Positions 1-10,348 of a stretch of DNA of 64,000 bases are shown piece by piece. How positions within the stretch are numbered: the stretch's first letter is position 1; each line of letters starts with the position of its first letter. The translations under genes and the position numbers were made by a program. This stretch comes from Typhlomys cinereus (lineage: Eukaryota; Chordata; Mammalia; Rodentia; Platacanthomyidae). The stretch spans positions 5,178,100 to 5,242,099 of the forward strand of contig JALPQD010000101.1 of assembly GCA_023101885.1 (NCBI GenBank). The letters are read 5' to 3'. The notes beneath the pieces are model-generated. The model was not told where the DNA came from and did no database searches. It saw only the letters and a list, made by a program, of their open reading frames with translations.

Positions 1-50
1 TAGGGGATAAAAGACAAAATGATTCTTCCTGTATATGAAAACTTAAAAAA

Positions 51-66
51 ATATATATATATATAT
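51..66. repeat. (AT)8 microsatellite
   Basis: Sixteen bases of perfect AT repeat, followed by A-rich sequence. Confidence 0.9.
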
Positions 67-81
67 TAAAAATTCTACTTT

Positions 82-104
82 TGGGCTGGGGAGATGGCTC
101 AGTT
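82..104 (+). repeat. Truncated tRNA-type SINE head
   Basis: The segment GGGCTGGGGAGATGGCTCAG is the A-box-containing head shared by the S1 and S3 SINEs; nothing of the body follows. Confidence 0.6.
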
Positions 105-1242
105 TACCCTTCCTTTTCAGAATGGCTTTTAAACCTGACATGGCCACTTTCTAAGCTTCCTTTCCTGAGCTTCCACAAGTCAGCGCTGAGGGATTCTCAA
201 CTCCTCTGTCCTTTCTGAACACAAGCTTCAGTGCACATAGAATCATAAATCCTTCCTTCTCTTCTGTCCCTTCATCATTCAGAGTCTCTACCAAGTTCCC
301 CAGATCCAGGTCTGATGTTTCACTTACCCTAAATGGTTTCATTGTTAGAATGGCCTGCGCAGGTTTGCTGAGTGTGGGAGTTGGTTCAGAAACACAGGTC
401 TTCCTTCCTCTCTTCCCGAAGCCAACTCAAACACCATCTACAGGGAGCTCTTTCCAGCCTTCAAAGTCACGTTTTTCAGTAAGGTCTCCCATAACAATGG
501 CAGGCAAAGAAATACACACTGCGAGTGGGCCTGGCCTGAGGACAGCCAACTGACAGTCCCCCCCCCCACCCCAGTTTACTGAGGTTTTCTAAGTTCTCAG
601 GCATATGTGGTTGGGGTCCCCAGGGGCTTGCTTCATGCCCAGGTCTCGAAAAGAGAAAAGTCTTTCCTGGCATTGCTTGCTGCTGCAGGCTCGCCATAGC
701 AGACGCCGGGGGCTTTTTTATTGAATAGACAGAAAGCAGTTGTGGGTGAATGGGGCCAGATTCATTTCGTCCTCAAAATAAATCGCCTTTTGCAGTCTGG
801 GATTTCCTGTAGAGCAGATAGCTTTTGACGAAAGCAATGCTGTCTAGTTCCTATTTGTGAGACTCAAGGAAGGACGAGCTGCAGGCTAAGGTGACATTTA
901 CACTCAAACGTTGTTGTCCCAGTGTCGAATGTGGCCAGTCCCATTAGCGCCAGGGTCACACCAACGCTGACTGGGTATGTGGAAGGATTGAGAGAATGAA
1001 TGAATAGAATGGAAAGGCCCAATATTTTATGCTTTTTCCTTTCATTCATTACTACATGTTTCAGAGGAGCCAGATTATCTTTCTGAAACTGTGACCTTTA
1101 AGAAATTAAGATAATTCTGACTCCACATAGTCATTGTGAGACCCAAGGAAACATGTGGTCTTTCTGCTGCTGGCTGTACAGAGCTTTAAACCTGACATAC
1201 GAACATCCCTAATCACCCATGGCATTGTGTCTCTCTTGTGAT
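105..1242. other. Intronic sequence with no recognised element
   Basis: Mixed composition. A run of C lies near 557-567. Open frames here lack coding signals. Confidence 0.5.
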
Positions 1243-1345
1243 GAACCAAGGCCCAGAAAACCAGAAAGGACTTGCCCAGGGTCACACAGTGTATTCACAG
1301 CAGAAAATGGCTGAAATCCATGCTCTTTTTTTCCAGATCTGAATT
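1243..1345 (+). repeat. MIR SINE fragment
   Basis: The segment carries the MIR-typical core around GACTTGCCCAGGGTCACACA, followed by a decayed 3' part. MIR is an ancient tRNA-derived mammalian SINE. Confidence 0.65.
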
Positions 1346-1467
1346 TTCTATGCAGCCGTTCTGCCTTCATGGGGGCTTCATGTTACAGTGGCATTCATGC
1401 TAGGTTCCCCCCCACCCCGGGTCTTATGAAGACACAGCAACTCTTTACAAATAGTTTCAACTCTACT

Positions 1468-1485
1468 AAAAAAAAAAAAAAAAAA
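1468..1485. repeat. Poly(A) run of 18
   Basis: Uninterrupted A run with no clear SINE body directly upstream. Confidence 0.8.
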
Positions 1486-1595
1486 CTACATATGGTTTCT
1501 GCTCTGTGGCCGAGGAATAGGCTGCATTTTTCTTCCGAGCAGCTTGATGTTTTGTAACATCTCCATTGTTTCCCACAGTTAAAGCTCCAAAATTT

Positions 1596-1875
1596 GGGCT
1601 GGTGATATGGTTCGGGGATTGAAAGTGTTTGCCTTACAGACAGAAAGCTGAGTTTAGATCTCCAGATCCCATGGAAAATGTTGGGCAGAAATGGCAGCAA
1701 CCTGCAAGTCCAACCCTGGAAGACACAGCCCGGGAAACCGCAGAGCAAAGCAGTAAGGAGGCAGAGAAACATAAGGTGATTCCCCCCAGTGTTACCCTCA
1801 GGCTTTTACAGGCACATACTCAAAGTGCCTTCTTGTATACATCCCCCCACATATACATACACACATGCAAAAAAG
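1596..1875 (+). repeat. S1 SINE copy (long tRNA-derived rodent SINE)
   Basis: S1 layout: a tRNA-like head with A and B boxes (here eroded), then 'gatcccatg-aaaa', 'gggcagaaatgg', 'cctggaag', 'agagcaaagca' and 'aggaggtagag' blocks, then a CA-rich tail. All blocks are recognisable here. The tail runs toward the TATC microsatellite after a 40-base spacer. Confidence 0.8.
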
Positions 1876-1916
1876 ACCAAGTACAATTTATGAAAACCAC
1901 AAAAAGGAGTATTTTA

Positions 1917-1919
1917 ATC

Positions 1920-1978
<59 letters not shown>

Positions 1979-2003
1979 GTCTGTCTGTCTATATATCTAT
2001 CTA

Positions 2004-2046
<43 letters not shown>

Positions 2047-2075
2047 TTTCTTTCTTTATCTATTTATTTATTTCT
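1917..2075. repeat. Compound (TCTA)n / (TCTG)n microsatellite
   Basis: About 15 TCTA units, then TCTG and mixed units, then a decayed TTTA-type edge. A long pure array of this kind is likely to vary in length. Confidence 0.95.
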
Positions 2076-2740
2076 ACGTGGAGCTACTTCCAGAGAGCCT
2101 CACCTAGCAGTAAGAAAGGCAGGCAGAGGCCAGGAGACAGAGGGCTGTATGTAGGAACTCAGCAGCAATGGTCCCCAGGGCTCAGAAGAGCTAAGCACCG
2201 AGACGGTGTTCTGTGAACCTTCTGGCACACGTTGGATGCACACGGAATGCAGTTGCTGCATGGCATAGTGGGCTCTCCCCTAGTGGTGCTCTGGACACGT
2301 GGGTGGCTGCGTGTAGGCAATGCTGGAGCGTGGGCCACCTTATCCCAAGGGACATCCTGAGCCTGAGACTGATCATGAGGTCCAGTACTGGAAAAGGTGT
2401 GTCCCGTCCACAGCTCAGCAGAGGCAGAGCCCTTCAGGCCACTGTAACGCTCCAGTTGTTTTGACCTTCGGCTTTGGTAGGAAAAAAATAATCAGTGAAG
2501 TTAGGGACTCCTGCTGGTTACAGCATTTCCTGCACTGTAGAGGGACCGCTGCTCAAACTCTAGCCCTGTAGGAGTGACTCAGAGTGATGGCTGAGTCACG
2601 CAGAGTCAGCAATAGGGGTGGTGGGGGGGGGGCTGGCTGCCGAAAGTTGTCCTCTTTCCCTCCCTGTACCCCTCTTTCTGCCTCTGAAATAGGCAGAAAG
2701 TTTTTATTTAAAAAAAAAAAAAAACTAAGTTGCTGTTTTT
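2076..2740. other. Intronic unique sequence with paired AP-1 motifs
   Basis: No repeat recognised. Two perfect AP-1 heptamers, TGACTCA at 2575-2581 and TGAGTCA at 2592-2598, lie 17 bp apart. A G-rich run is near 2617-2632. Confidence 0.4.
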
Positions 2741-3192
2741 CTGCTAGGCTGACCTTGTCTCCAACATTGGGGTTGTAGGCATGGTTTTTTTTAATTTTTT
2801 TTTAATTATTTTTTTTTTTTATTCAACTGTGCGCATGTGCATGTGTATGTGCGTGCGCGCGTGTGTGTGTCTGTGTGTGTGTGTGTGTGTGTATGTGTAG
2901 AACCACGGACGAATTCGCGAACCACCATGGACGCCTCCACCTCCTTCTGCCCCGGGATTCACAGGCTCCGCCCTACCAGGACCAGAAGCGCAGGCCGCCC
3001 CGCTTCCGCCTGGCGTCTATACGTGGGATCTGGGATCCGAACTCAGGACCTTCCGCCTGCAAGGCGGAGGCTTAACCCCTGAGCCACCTCTCCAGTGTAG
3101 GCATGGTTTTTATATGTGCATTCTGGGGATCCAGATACAAGTCCTCATCCTGTATAGCAAGTGCTCTGGCCCATTGAACCATCTCCCCAGCC
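2741..3192 (-). repeat. B4-type SINE, split by a younger S1 SINE
   Basis: The outer pieces are 2741-2789 (B1-like 'cattggggttgtaggcatg') and 3112-3192 (ID-like head ending in 'ccatctccccagcc', read antisense). Joined, they match the B4 layout, which is an ID head fused to a B1 body. The S1 copy at 2790-3095 separates them. Confidence 0.7.
2790..3095 (-). repeat. Young S1 SINE copy with perfect target-site duplication
   Basis: Full S1 element in antisense, GC- and CpG-rich, with an intact A box (read antisense) and a GT/T-rich tail at the left end. It is flanked by perfect 16-bp direct repeats TGTAGGCATGGTTTTT at 2774-2789 and 3096-3111. It is about 92% alike by eye to the copy at 60485-60762, so both belong to a recently active subfamily. 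Confidence 0.9.
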
Positions 3193-3229
3193 ACTAGAAT
3201 TTTTAGTCATAGAAAATGAAAGATCTATC

Positions 3230-3512
3230 TATAATACTGCATTCCACTCCTCTCCGAGGTCCTGCCAACACGCTTTCTATCTATAAATTTGACTCTTCTA
3301 GCTATCTTATGTGAATGGGATTAGGCAGTCCTCATCTTTTTGCAACTGGCTTATTTCTCTTGGTGTAGTATTGTTAAAGTTCATCCACACTGTGGCACAG
3401 ACAGAATTTCTTTCCCTTTTATACCTGAGTAACATTCCACTGTATGGACATATCACATTTTCATTTTGCTTATCCACTTATTCATTGGTGGGTACTCTTT
3501 GGGTGTGGTGAG
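3230..3512 (-). repeat. LINE-1 ORF2 3'-end fragment, old
   Basis: Read antisense, the segment matches the typical end of LINE-1 ORF2, including the stretch for 'gtggtatatacaatggaatactactcag' in decayed form. There are many stops. Confidence 0.7.
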
Positions 3513-4371
3513 ATTCTGAACGAATTCTTTGGAGAGGAAGAACAGGGTATATATAAGGCAACTGGAGGTAATCATTGATAGGTAAAATACTAATATTAAT
3601 ATTAATACTGATCATTGCATTCTATAGGACACCTAAAGAAGCCTAATTGTAATTTTGGTTTCCACCCTGCTCCCCAAGCTTGGCCTACCATAAAAGATTC
3701 CAAATGCCGTCACAGTTCAGAGGCGAAATTTGAGGAGTCTAGAAACTTATCCTGGAAGCTTGAGTTTTCCTAAGATCTAGTTTCTCTGCCATTCCTCTCG
3801 CCTATCCTGTCTGCAGGGAAGCCTGTAGGTCGCATTGAGTGTATTTTCACGATTCCTCCCATCCAGCCTGTCTGTGTCTCTTCTTGCCTTTATCACATTG
3901 GAACAGGTCTTTCACTGTCCATCTGGGTCCAGGATGTTTAAAGACATAGAGTCTCAGCACAGCACTTGCTCAGGTAAAAAATGACAGTCACCAAGCTCCT
4001 GACCACTAGGAAGGCAGCATTCTGTTTCCCACAGCCATTTTGCCTCATGTGGAACATGAGCACATTTTTGAACATTTAAATCCAGCCTTCAATAAAAAAT
4101 GAATTAAGAAATGTGAAAGGATGCGGTGATATGGATCCTGCAGGAAGCCCTTTCACTTCTTCATTTTGACAAAAACTGGCTTGCAGACAAGCTCATAGGT
4201 CAGCCCCCACCTGTCCCCTGCCATGTGCTGGCTCCCCTTGCCCTCTGGATGACAGTGGGTGGTTGGTATGCTTTCTTTGGGAAATTCTAGTGGACCTGTG
4301 TCCTTTCCTGTCACGCACTCATTTGCTTTTTTCCATGCTCTGTTGAAATAACTTAAAATATGGGTTCAGAG
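3513..4371. other. Intronic sequence with no recognised element
   Basis: Only a short TAATAT-type repeat near 3586-3612 stands out. Confidence 0.4.
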
Positions 4372-4812
4372 CTTGTTGCAGTTCGTCTGCATGTTTGCTG
4401 ATACATGACCATCAAACGGCTTAAGGGAACAAGGGGTTTATTTTCTCCTGGGTTTATAATCTCCTACTGGATTCCTGGCTACAGTTCTCAGTCCAGCTTG
4501 ACGGGAGAGAATGCACCAACACCAGGACCGAGAGAACTGGCCACACCATCTCTACACAACGGCTGAGAGAGGGACAATCATTACTTGCCATCAGCATGTC
4601 TGGCCAAGTGTACAAAAGGATGCCCACTCTCTCAACCAGTTTTCCGTGATTTATTCAGGGCCTAATCCCACATCATAAGTTGGGTCTTCCCCATCAGCTA
4701 GACAATCTCCTGCAGGTTCACTCTGGGCTCAACTCAACCACTAATTCTCCACTAATGTGCCCAGAGCTCAAACCTGCAACTATCAAGTTGACACCTGTGC
4801 CCAACTATGATA
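4372..4812 (-). repeat. Family A interspersed repeat (LTR- or hAT-like, unclassified)
   Basis: Family A is a roughly 350-440 bp repeat that recurs seven or more times in this window. Read forward it starts near 'agttagatgcaagtgtcaac' and ends after an AATAAA-like signal. This copy is full length and antisense. I could not decide between a MaLR-type solo LTR and a URR1-type DNA transposon. Confidence 0.6.
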
Positions 4813-5397
4813 AAGGTTTACTAGTGAATTGTCTTGGCCACACACACAGGCTTTAGCTCTGATTTCTGAGAAAGTCTTCTAGGGGTCTGTCCACCCCAGA
4901 GACTAGCCAATCAGGAGCTCCAGAGACAAGTCTGTTCCCTATGTTTCAAATGTGGGTCAGGATTTGAGGTGAAGTAGTTCCAAGTCAAAAATGATAGGAG
5001 ACAGATATGGTGCCTTTCTGCTTTAAAATCTGAGTATTTGATGTTTGCTCTTGCAGTCCCAAATTTGTCAACACATTTGATCAAAATATTCTACTGGGAA
5101 ACTCTGGTGTCCTCTGTCCTGACTTCTGGCTTATCTCATATAGCAGCAGCCTAGCCCTGATCTCTCCGGGCTTACCTTGATCAAGGATGACAGCCCAAAC
5201 TGAGAAGCTGGGTCTGACCTGCTCCTTAGTTCTAAGACACAGTCACGCAATTTAAATGGCATATGTGGTTGACAATCGGTATCTCCTCCATGTCACACTG
5301 GATTCTGAACTTCTACTTTTATCCAAAGCTTACGGCACACTCATGGGATAGTAAATGAGATACATTGAAAGTTATTTTGAGAAAGAACTTGCAGGAT
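4813..5397. other. Intronic sequence with no recognised element
   Basis: No repeat, exon or RNA gene is seen. Confidence 0.4.
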
Positions 5398-5570
5398 TTT
5401 TGTTTTTAAAAATTTAAGAGGGAGAGAGAGAGAACACATGAATACATGCCAGGGTGTATGGCAGTCTCAGGACAACTTTTGGATGTCAGTTCTCTCCTTT
5501 AATGATCTGCGCTTCTGGGGATCAAATTTGGATCACCGGGTGTTCAGACAGACACTTTATACCGACTCCT
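5398..5570 (-). repeat. S3 SINE copy (B2/B3-like)
   Basis: S3 is a shorter tRNA-headed SINE with 'gtgacctgagttcaatcc-ggaacccacatggtagaag' and 'ttgtcctctgacttccaca' blocks and a CT-rich tail. This antisense copy is decayed and keeps a GA-rich tail at its left. Confidence 0.6.
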
Positions 5571-5699
5571 ATAGTCGGTCTTTTGCATTTGTAATCAAAG
5601 GACACACTTTGTGCTGTATGCTTGCCTTCATTAATATCTTACACTTCGTCCCACCTACAGCATTTGTTAAACTAGACATTGTAAAAAAAATGCCTCATG

Positions 5700-5856
5700 T
5701 AGGTCTGTCCAGATGGCTCAGTGGGTAAAGGCCCCCCATGTGCAAATCTGGTGACCTGAGCTGAATCCTCAGAATGCATGTGGTGGAAGAAGGAAGCAGT
5801 CTCTCTCTCCATCATTCTCTCTCTTTTTAATAAAGAAATAAAATATTAAGAAACTA
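5700..5856 (+). repeat. S3 SINE copy
   Basis: Head 'ccagatggctcagtgggtaaag', then 'gtgacctgagctgaatcc', a CT-rich tail and an AATAAA-like A-rich end. Confidence 0.75.
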
Positions 5857-7119
5857 CAGAATCATTAAAACAAATCCGCCATTAGAATTTTTTAAAAATT
5901 GCAATCATTGATAAAGGCTAGGTAGGAAGGGAAATCAGATGCATCCATGATAACTGGTAGATACTGATAGTTTTGATAATGACTAGAGTACATGTTGATA
6001 CTGAGGAAGTTTGACTAAGTCACTTCTTAGAGGAAAAAATAAAATCCTCAGCATGTTTTTATGACTAAGAAAGAGAGACTGGAAAGAAATGAAGCATGTA
6101 ATTATGGGGCTCTGTAGGAGACCAATAAAGGCATCTTAAAAAAATGAAAGAGGCACTGAAAAGTTAAAATGTCAGTCAGCAAATTAGAAAAAAGTAAGCT
6201 AATCAAGAAGGAAGATAGAAAGGTCTAAAACATAAATTGTGGTGGGTTGTGGAAATGAAGCTGTAGCTACTCACTAAACAGTTTGTAGAAAGATTGTTAT
6301 TGCCCCAAATCATTGAAAGACAAGGCCAATCATTCCCAAACATGAAAGTGAAGAAATAGTCAAAGCTCACACTTCCTACCCCAACATGTTTGTGTTAGAT
6401 TTAGATGACTCCTGTCAACTTCAAAGGAACAGAAAATTACTTGGCTGCTTAGACTTCTCCAGTATACAGAGAAACAGAAATGTTTTCAGCTCATTTTATC
6501 GGTGGTGTAACTCATTCTCAAACAACCCAGCTTTGTTAGAAGAACCACACCTCTTCAGCAGCCAGATTTCATGCCAGGAGCAAAAGGAAAATCCAGTGTA
6601 AGACATTTGTAATTCTAATTCTCACACCAAAGATCAAAGGACAAAATGTATTTAGGCCACTGCAGTAAATTCCCAAAATAAGCATCTACTTCTTTAATGA
6701 TTGGGAATTAAAAGAACGATGCTTTAAGATTAAATTATACAATAGGCAGCACATCAAAAGACAGCATATTTAAATTGGAAGGTAAGTTTTAGTCCCCCTT
6801 TCTTACTTTTGGCTGGTCAGGAGGCAACGCCATTCTCAATAGGGATGATGCTTACCTCAGTCACCAGTGGCTTCTCTATCAAGACCTTTCAGTGGGATTT
6901 GTTTTTCATATGCCCAGGTGATTCTACCATTCCCCAGGATAGGTAGACAGAAAAAAACCATAGATGAACATGTTAAACACTAAAGAGCCTGAATGTACTT
7001 GCCTATGCCATAAAATGTAACACAATAACAACATACTAGATGATGTAGAAAGGAAGGAAGATATTTAGAATATGAAGGATGTTCTAATAATTATGTAAAA
7101 GATGGGATACTTAATGTCT
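5857..7119. other. AT-rich intronic sequence, perhaps very old LINE-1 in part
   Basis: The part near 6400-6700 has faint similarity to LINE-1 ORF2, but too weak to assign. No exon seen. Confidence 0.3.
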
Positions 7120-7330
7120 TGTCTCACAAAAACCCTTCAGGAGTTATGAAGATGGGTATTATGAGTTGTACAGAAAGTATTCCCTCTGTAACCACAGGTA
7201 TTCCCATATCCCCAAGACCCCAGAAGGAGTCTGAACTCAAGGCTGATGCCAGACCACAAGCTAAGAATGTTTTCCCTGTGCCTTTCAGCTTTGCCGGACA
7301 GCTCTGGTTAATCTACCCTTCCACTGTGTA
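7120..7330 (+). repeat. Possible MIR SINE fragment
   Basis: Contains a MIR-like middle ('gatgggtattatgag') and a MIR-like 3' part ('gaactcaaggctgatgcc' to 'cccttccactgt'). It is degenerate. Confidence 0.35.
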
Positions 7331-7726
7331 GTTCTTGATCCTCCTCATCGGTGCCCTTGTGCTTTGGGGACCCTATCTAGTAAAATGGGCATTACTTGAA
7401 CACAGAAATTCTGATTTTGAGACCATCAGTCTGTTGACCAAGATACCTACTGAGTGACTAATGGTTAGGTAGTGTGCACAACATAGATAGGCTGGATAAT
7501 GGGAGCATTATGCCCAGGGCAAGACAAAGGATAGTAACAGGAGATTTCATCACACTAATAACCCAGACAGACATGTACTTTAAAACTCACAGCTTATTTC
7601 TGGAATTTTCCATGCAATATTTCTGAACTGTTGTCTAAAATAGGACACCAAAAATAGAGTGAGCCAAACTATGGGTGAGGGAGGACTGCTGTACATTTTG
7701 ATGCTATGTTTAAAATACCTTCTTTG

Positions 7727-7945
7727 TGGGTTGGTAAGATGACTGTGCAGGTAAAGGTGCTTGTGTGCAAATTTGGTGACTTGGGTTCAATTCCTGGAAC
7801 CCACATGGTAGAAGAAAAGAAATGATTTCTAAAAATTGTCTTCTGACTTCCACAAGTTAGTTGCCTTCTTTCTCTTTTTCTTTCTCAATCTCTCTCTTCC
7901 TCCCTTTCTTTTTCCCTCTTATTCTTTCTCAAATAAATATTTACG
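7727..7945 (+). repeat. S3 SINE copy
   Basis: Carries 'gtgacttgggttcaattcc', 'ggaacccacatggtagaag' and 'gtcttctgacttccacaag', followed by a CT-rich tail and AAATAAATA. Confidence 0.8.
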
Positions 7946-8432
7946 ATATTTATATATGTAGCATATTTTATTATATTAAAAGCTAAATGATTCCTCTGTT
8001 TATAAGAATATCTCTCAGAAAAATGGTTGGTTTCTTACAGAGAGGACAAAGCCACAGGAGGTCTACCACAGATGTAGATCCACACACATGAGATTTTAAT
8101 GTCATTTAATTTTGCATATGACAGTACTTGTAGTTCACCTACAGAACAGACCAATAGTATTTTCTTAGAGCTTGGTTCATTGACAACATAGCTAAAAACT
8201 TCTGGTGCATTTACTGTAGACCATGGACCATTTCTAAGCTTTGAGGTTCACTTGTGGCTAGTCATCACACAAACGGGATAGTGGGCAATATCATCTTGGC
8301 AGCCCATGCCCAGGAGCATGGCTGCAGAATGGCCACGCTGTCTCCACAGCACAGCGTGCAGGAGATAGAAATTCAGAATTGCACCTGTGTTGCAAGCCCG
8401 GCTTGGGGACGTATGCTATGGTCATCCTCGGC
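7946..8432. other. Intron just upstream of the terminal exon
   Basis: AT-rich then moderately GC. No repeat or further exon recognised. Confidence 0.4.
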
Positions 8433-8461
8433 TTCTAACATGGCTTTCTTTACTCCCCCAG
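8433..8461 (+). other. Branch point, polypyrimidine tract and 3' splice acceptor
   Basis: CTAAC at 8435-8439 fits the mammalian branch consensus, with the branch A at 8438, 23 nt before the AG at 8460-8461. A pyrimidine-rich stretch (8443-8459) lies between them. The following frame reads straight into the conserved sulfotransferase sequence, with one base left to complete an upstream Arg codon. Confidence 0.85.
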
Positions 8462-9083
8462 GGAGCTGATGCCCCGGACCCTGGAGGGCCAGATCACCAT
8501 GGAGAAGACGCCCAGCTACTTCGTGACCCGGGAGGCGCCCGCGCGCATCTCGGCCATGTCCAAGGACACCAAGCTGATCGTGGTGGTGCGCGACCCGGTG
8601 ACCCGGGCCATCTCGGACTACACGCAGACGCTGTCCAAGCGGCCGGACATCCCCAGCTTCGAGAGCCTGACGTTCCGCAACCGCAGCGCGGGCCTCATCG
8701 ACACGTCGTGGAGCGCCATCCAGATCGGCCTGTATGCCAAGCACCTGGAGCCCTGGCTGCGCCACTTCCCGCTGCGCCAGATGCTCTTCGTCAGCGGCGA
8801 GCGGCTGGTCAGCGACCCGGCGGGCGAGCTGGGCCGCGTGCAGGACTTCCTGGGCCTCAAGCGCATCATCACGGACAAGCACTTCTACTTCAACCAGACC
8901 AAGGGCTTCCCGTGCCTCAAGAAGGCCGAGGGCAGCAGCAAGCCCCACTGCCTGGGCAAGACCAAGGGCCGGGCGCACCCCACCATCGAGCGGGAGGTGC
9001 TGCGGCAGCTGCGGGACTTCTACCGGCCCTTCAACCTCAAGTTCTACCAGATGACCGGCCGCGACTTCGGCTGGGATGGATAA
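8462..9083 (+). CDS. HS3ST3A1/HS3ST3B1: Terminal coding exon of heparan sulfate glucosamine 3-O-sulfotransferase 3 (3A1 or 3B1)
   Basis: Golgi type II membrane enzyme that moves sulfate from PAPS to the 3-OH of glucosamine in heparan sulfate. The first base completes an Arg codon from the previous exon; then 206 residues run from [10 protein letters not shown] to TGRDFGWDG and a TAA stop. If numbering follows human 3A1 (406 residues), exon residue n is about 200+n. Visible parts: the 3'-phosphate (PAPS) binding strand-helix [14 protein letters not shown] at exon residues 40-53 (Arg43, Ser51); Gln55 and the basic KTKGR loop (166-170), which match substrate-contact positions known for 3-OST-3; Cys151 and Cys163, the expected disulfide; N-glycosylation sequons at Asn73 and Asn144. 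The 5'-PAPS loop and catalytic Glu are in an earlier exon outside the window. No frameshift or stop is seen. The exon is very GC- and CpG-rich against AT-rich flanks. The 3A1 and 3B1 paralogues cannot be told apart from this exon. It is not a processed copy, because a splice acceptor sits at the expected exon boundary. Confidence 0.95.
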
Positions 9084-10348
9084 CAGATATAATTTAAAAA
9101 AAAAGAAAAAAGATATCAAAATATAATATATTTTTTTACCAATCGGTAGAGATAAAGCGGATTAATATTTGTGCACAAAATGCGCATTTCATTTTTCACA
9201 CTAAAGCATCCTTGTTCTCCCCATCAATGTGCTGTAATGTATAACCAACACCAAACATTTGGATAAGCAGGAAAGAAAGCGTCAGGTGTCTAAGTATCTC
9301 CAGTTTCCCACTTTGCTTTGTGTCTCATAGACTCATTTATAAAGTACAAGCCTCAGTTGTCATTAAAAAATTCTAAGACACTCCAGAGGATAAACATCTC
9401 ATTTTTTAAAAAATAGGAGACCATGGTAAAAATCAAATGCATCTTTATATCTTCTACCTTTCTCCTGTGCTAGTTATGCACACCAACTTTTTCATAGTGT
9501 TCCAAAAATACATCATTGATCCTTATTCTGCTGCAAGAGAATAGCCTGTGAAACTACTATTCCCATTTTAGAGATAAGGAACTCAAGTCTAAGGACTTTA
9601 TGAGACTTATCTTTAGACCGTATAGTGAATCTCAGACACAATCCCATCTGCTATTTCCATATTTGGTGTCACTTTTTTCCCCAAGAAGAACGGGACATAA
9701 AACATCTGGAGCTTGAGAAATGAGCTCTGGGGTGGTCTGACAGGGGCAACCAAGATTGGCCAGGGCTCCTTGAGTTCCATGCTGGCCTATGGCACATTCT
9801 CTTGGCATAGCTGTGGTCAAGGGAGTCAGTAACTCCAGGGTGTAGCTTCTCCAAAGAGCCCTCTTGTCTCTTGTCTGGAAAAAGAGAATTCTGACTGACA
9901 GATTGTCAGGTGCATTGCAGAGAAAGGATTGAATTCTGTTCTAGAGGGCAGGTGGACAGGTACAACTGACAAGATAACAGGAGTGTCACTCACCTGTCTG
10001 TCCATTTTTTAAGAGAAGCCCACTTCAATTAGAAATTGCAACTAGGAATCTGCTTTTCTTTTGGAATTAAGGAAATATACCTTTCTTTGAAGTACCTCAT
10101 TTCTAACCTTGAAGTTGGTTAGCACTAACACATCATCAGTTAAATAGCTCAGCTCTAGTGGCCTTCATGGGCCGAAAGCTGTCACTCTGTCACTATATTT
10201 TTCCTCCATTTCCTACCTGCACTGATTAGAAGCTAATGCTCATTAATGTTGGGAAAAATATTCTAAAACACAGTTGTGGCTAAAATGGTAACTGCCCTCT
10301 GCTCCCCTGGCTTCCTGCCCATCCCCCTTTTTAAATGGCTTGAATAAA
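9084..10348 (+). other. Probable 3' UTR of the sulfotransferase gene, end uncertain
   Basis: Base composition drops abruptly from very GC-rich to AT-rich right after the stop, starting with an A-rich run. Candidate poly(A) signals are ATTAAA at about 9362 and AATAAA at 10343-10348; I cannot tell which is used. A weak MIR-like segment lies at about 9555-9650. No open frame of note continues. Confidence 0.5.

Larger units (their letters stand above)
1..8461 (+). other. 3' portion of the intron before the last HS3ST3 exon
   Basis: This is inferred from the splice acceptor at 8461. No other exon-like segment with splice sites and a conserved frame was seen here. The short open frames are chance or repeat-derived. 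HS3ST3 genes are known to have two coding exons separated by a long intron, which fits an upstream exon beyond the window edge. Confidence 0.8.

Noticed and set aside
1629..2216. 195-residue frame with an IYLS repeat
   Set aside because: It is translation of an S1 SINE and a TCTA microsatellite.
2279..2296. Possible second CTCF motif around 'cccctagtggtgctc'
   Set aside because: The conserved GGC part of the core is mismatched, so it is much weaker than the site at 43651.
8373..9119. 248-residue open frame on the minus strand across the sulfotransferase exon, plus a 236-residue frame in another + frame
   Set aside because: High GC removes stop codons in all frames. The proteins are low-complexity and Ala/Arg/Gly/Leu-rich with no domain, while the correct frame matches HS3ST3 throughout.
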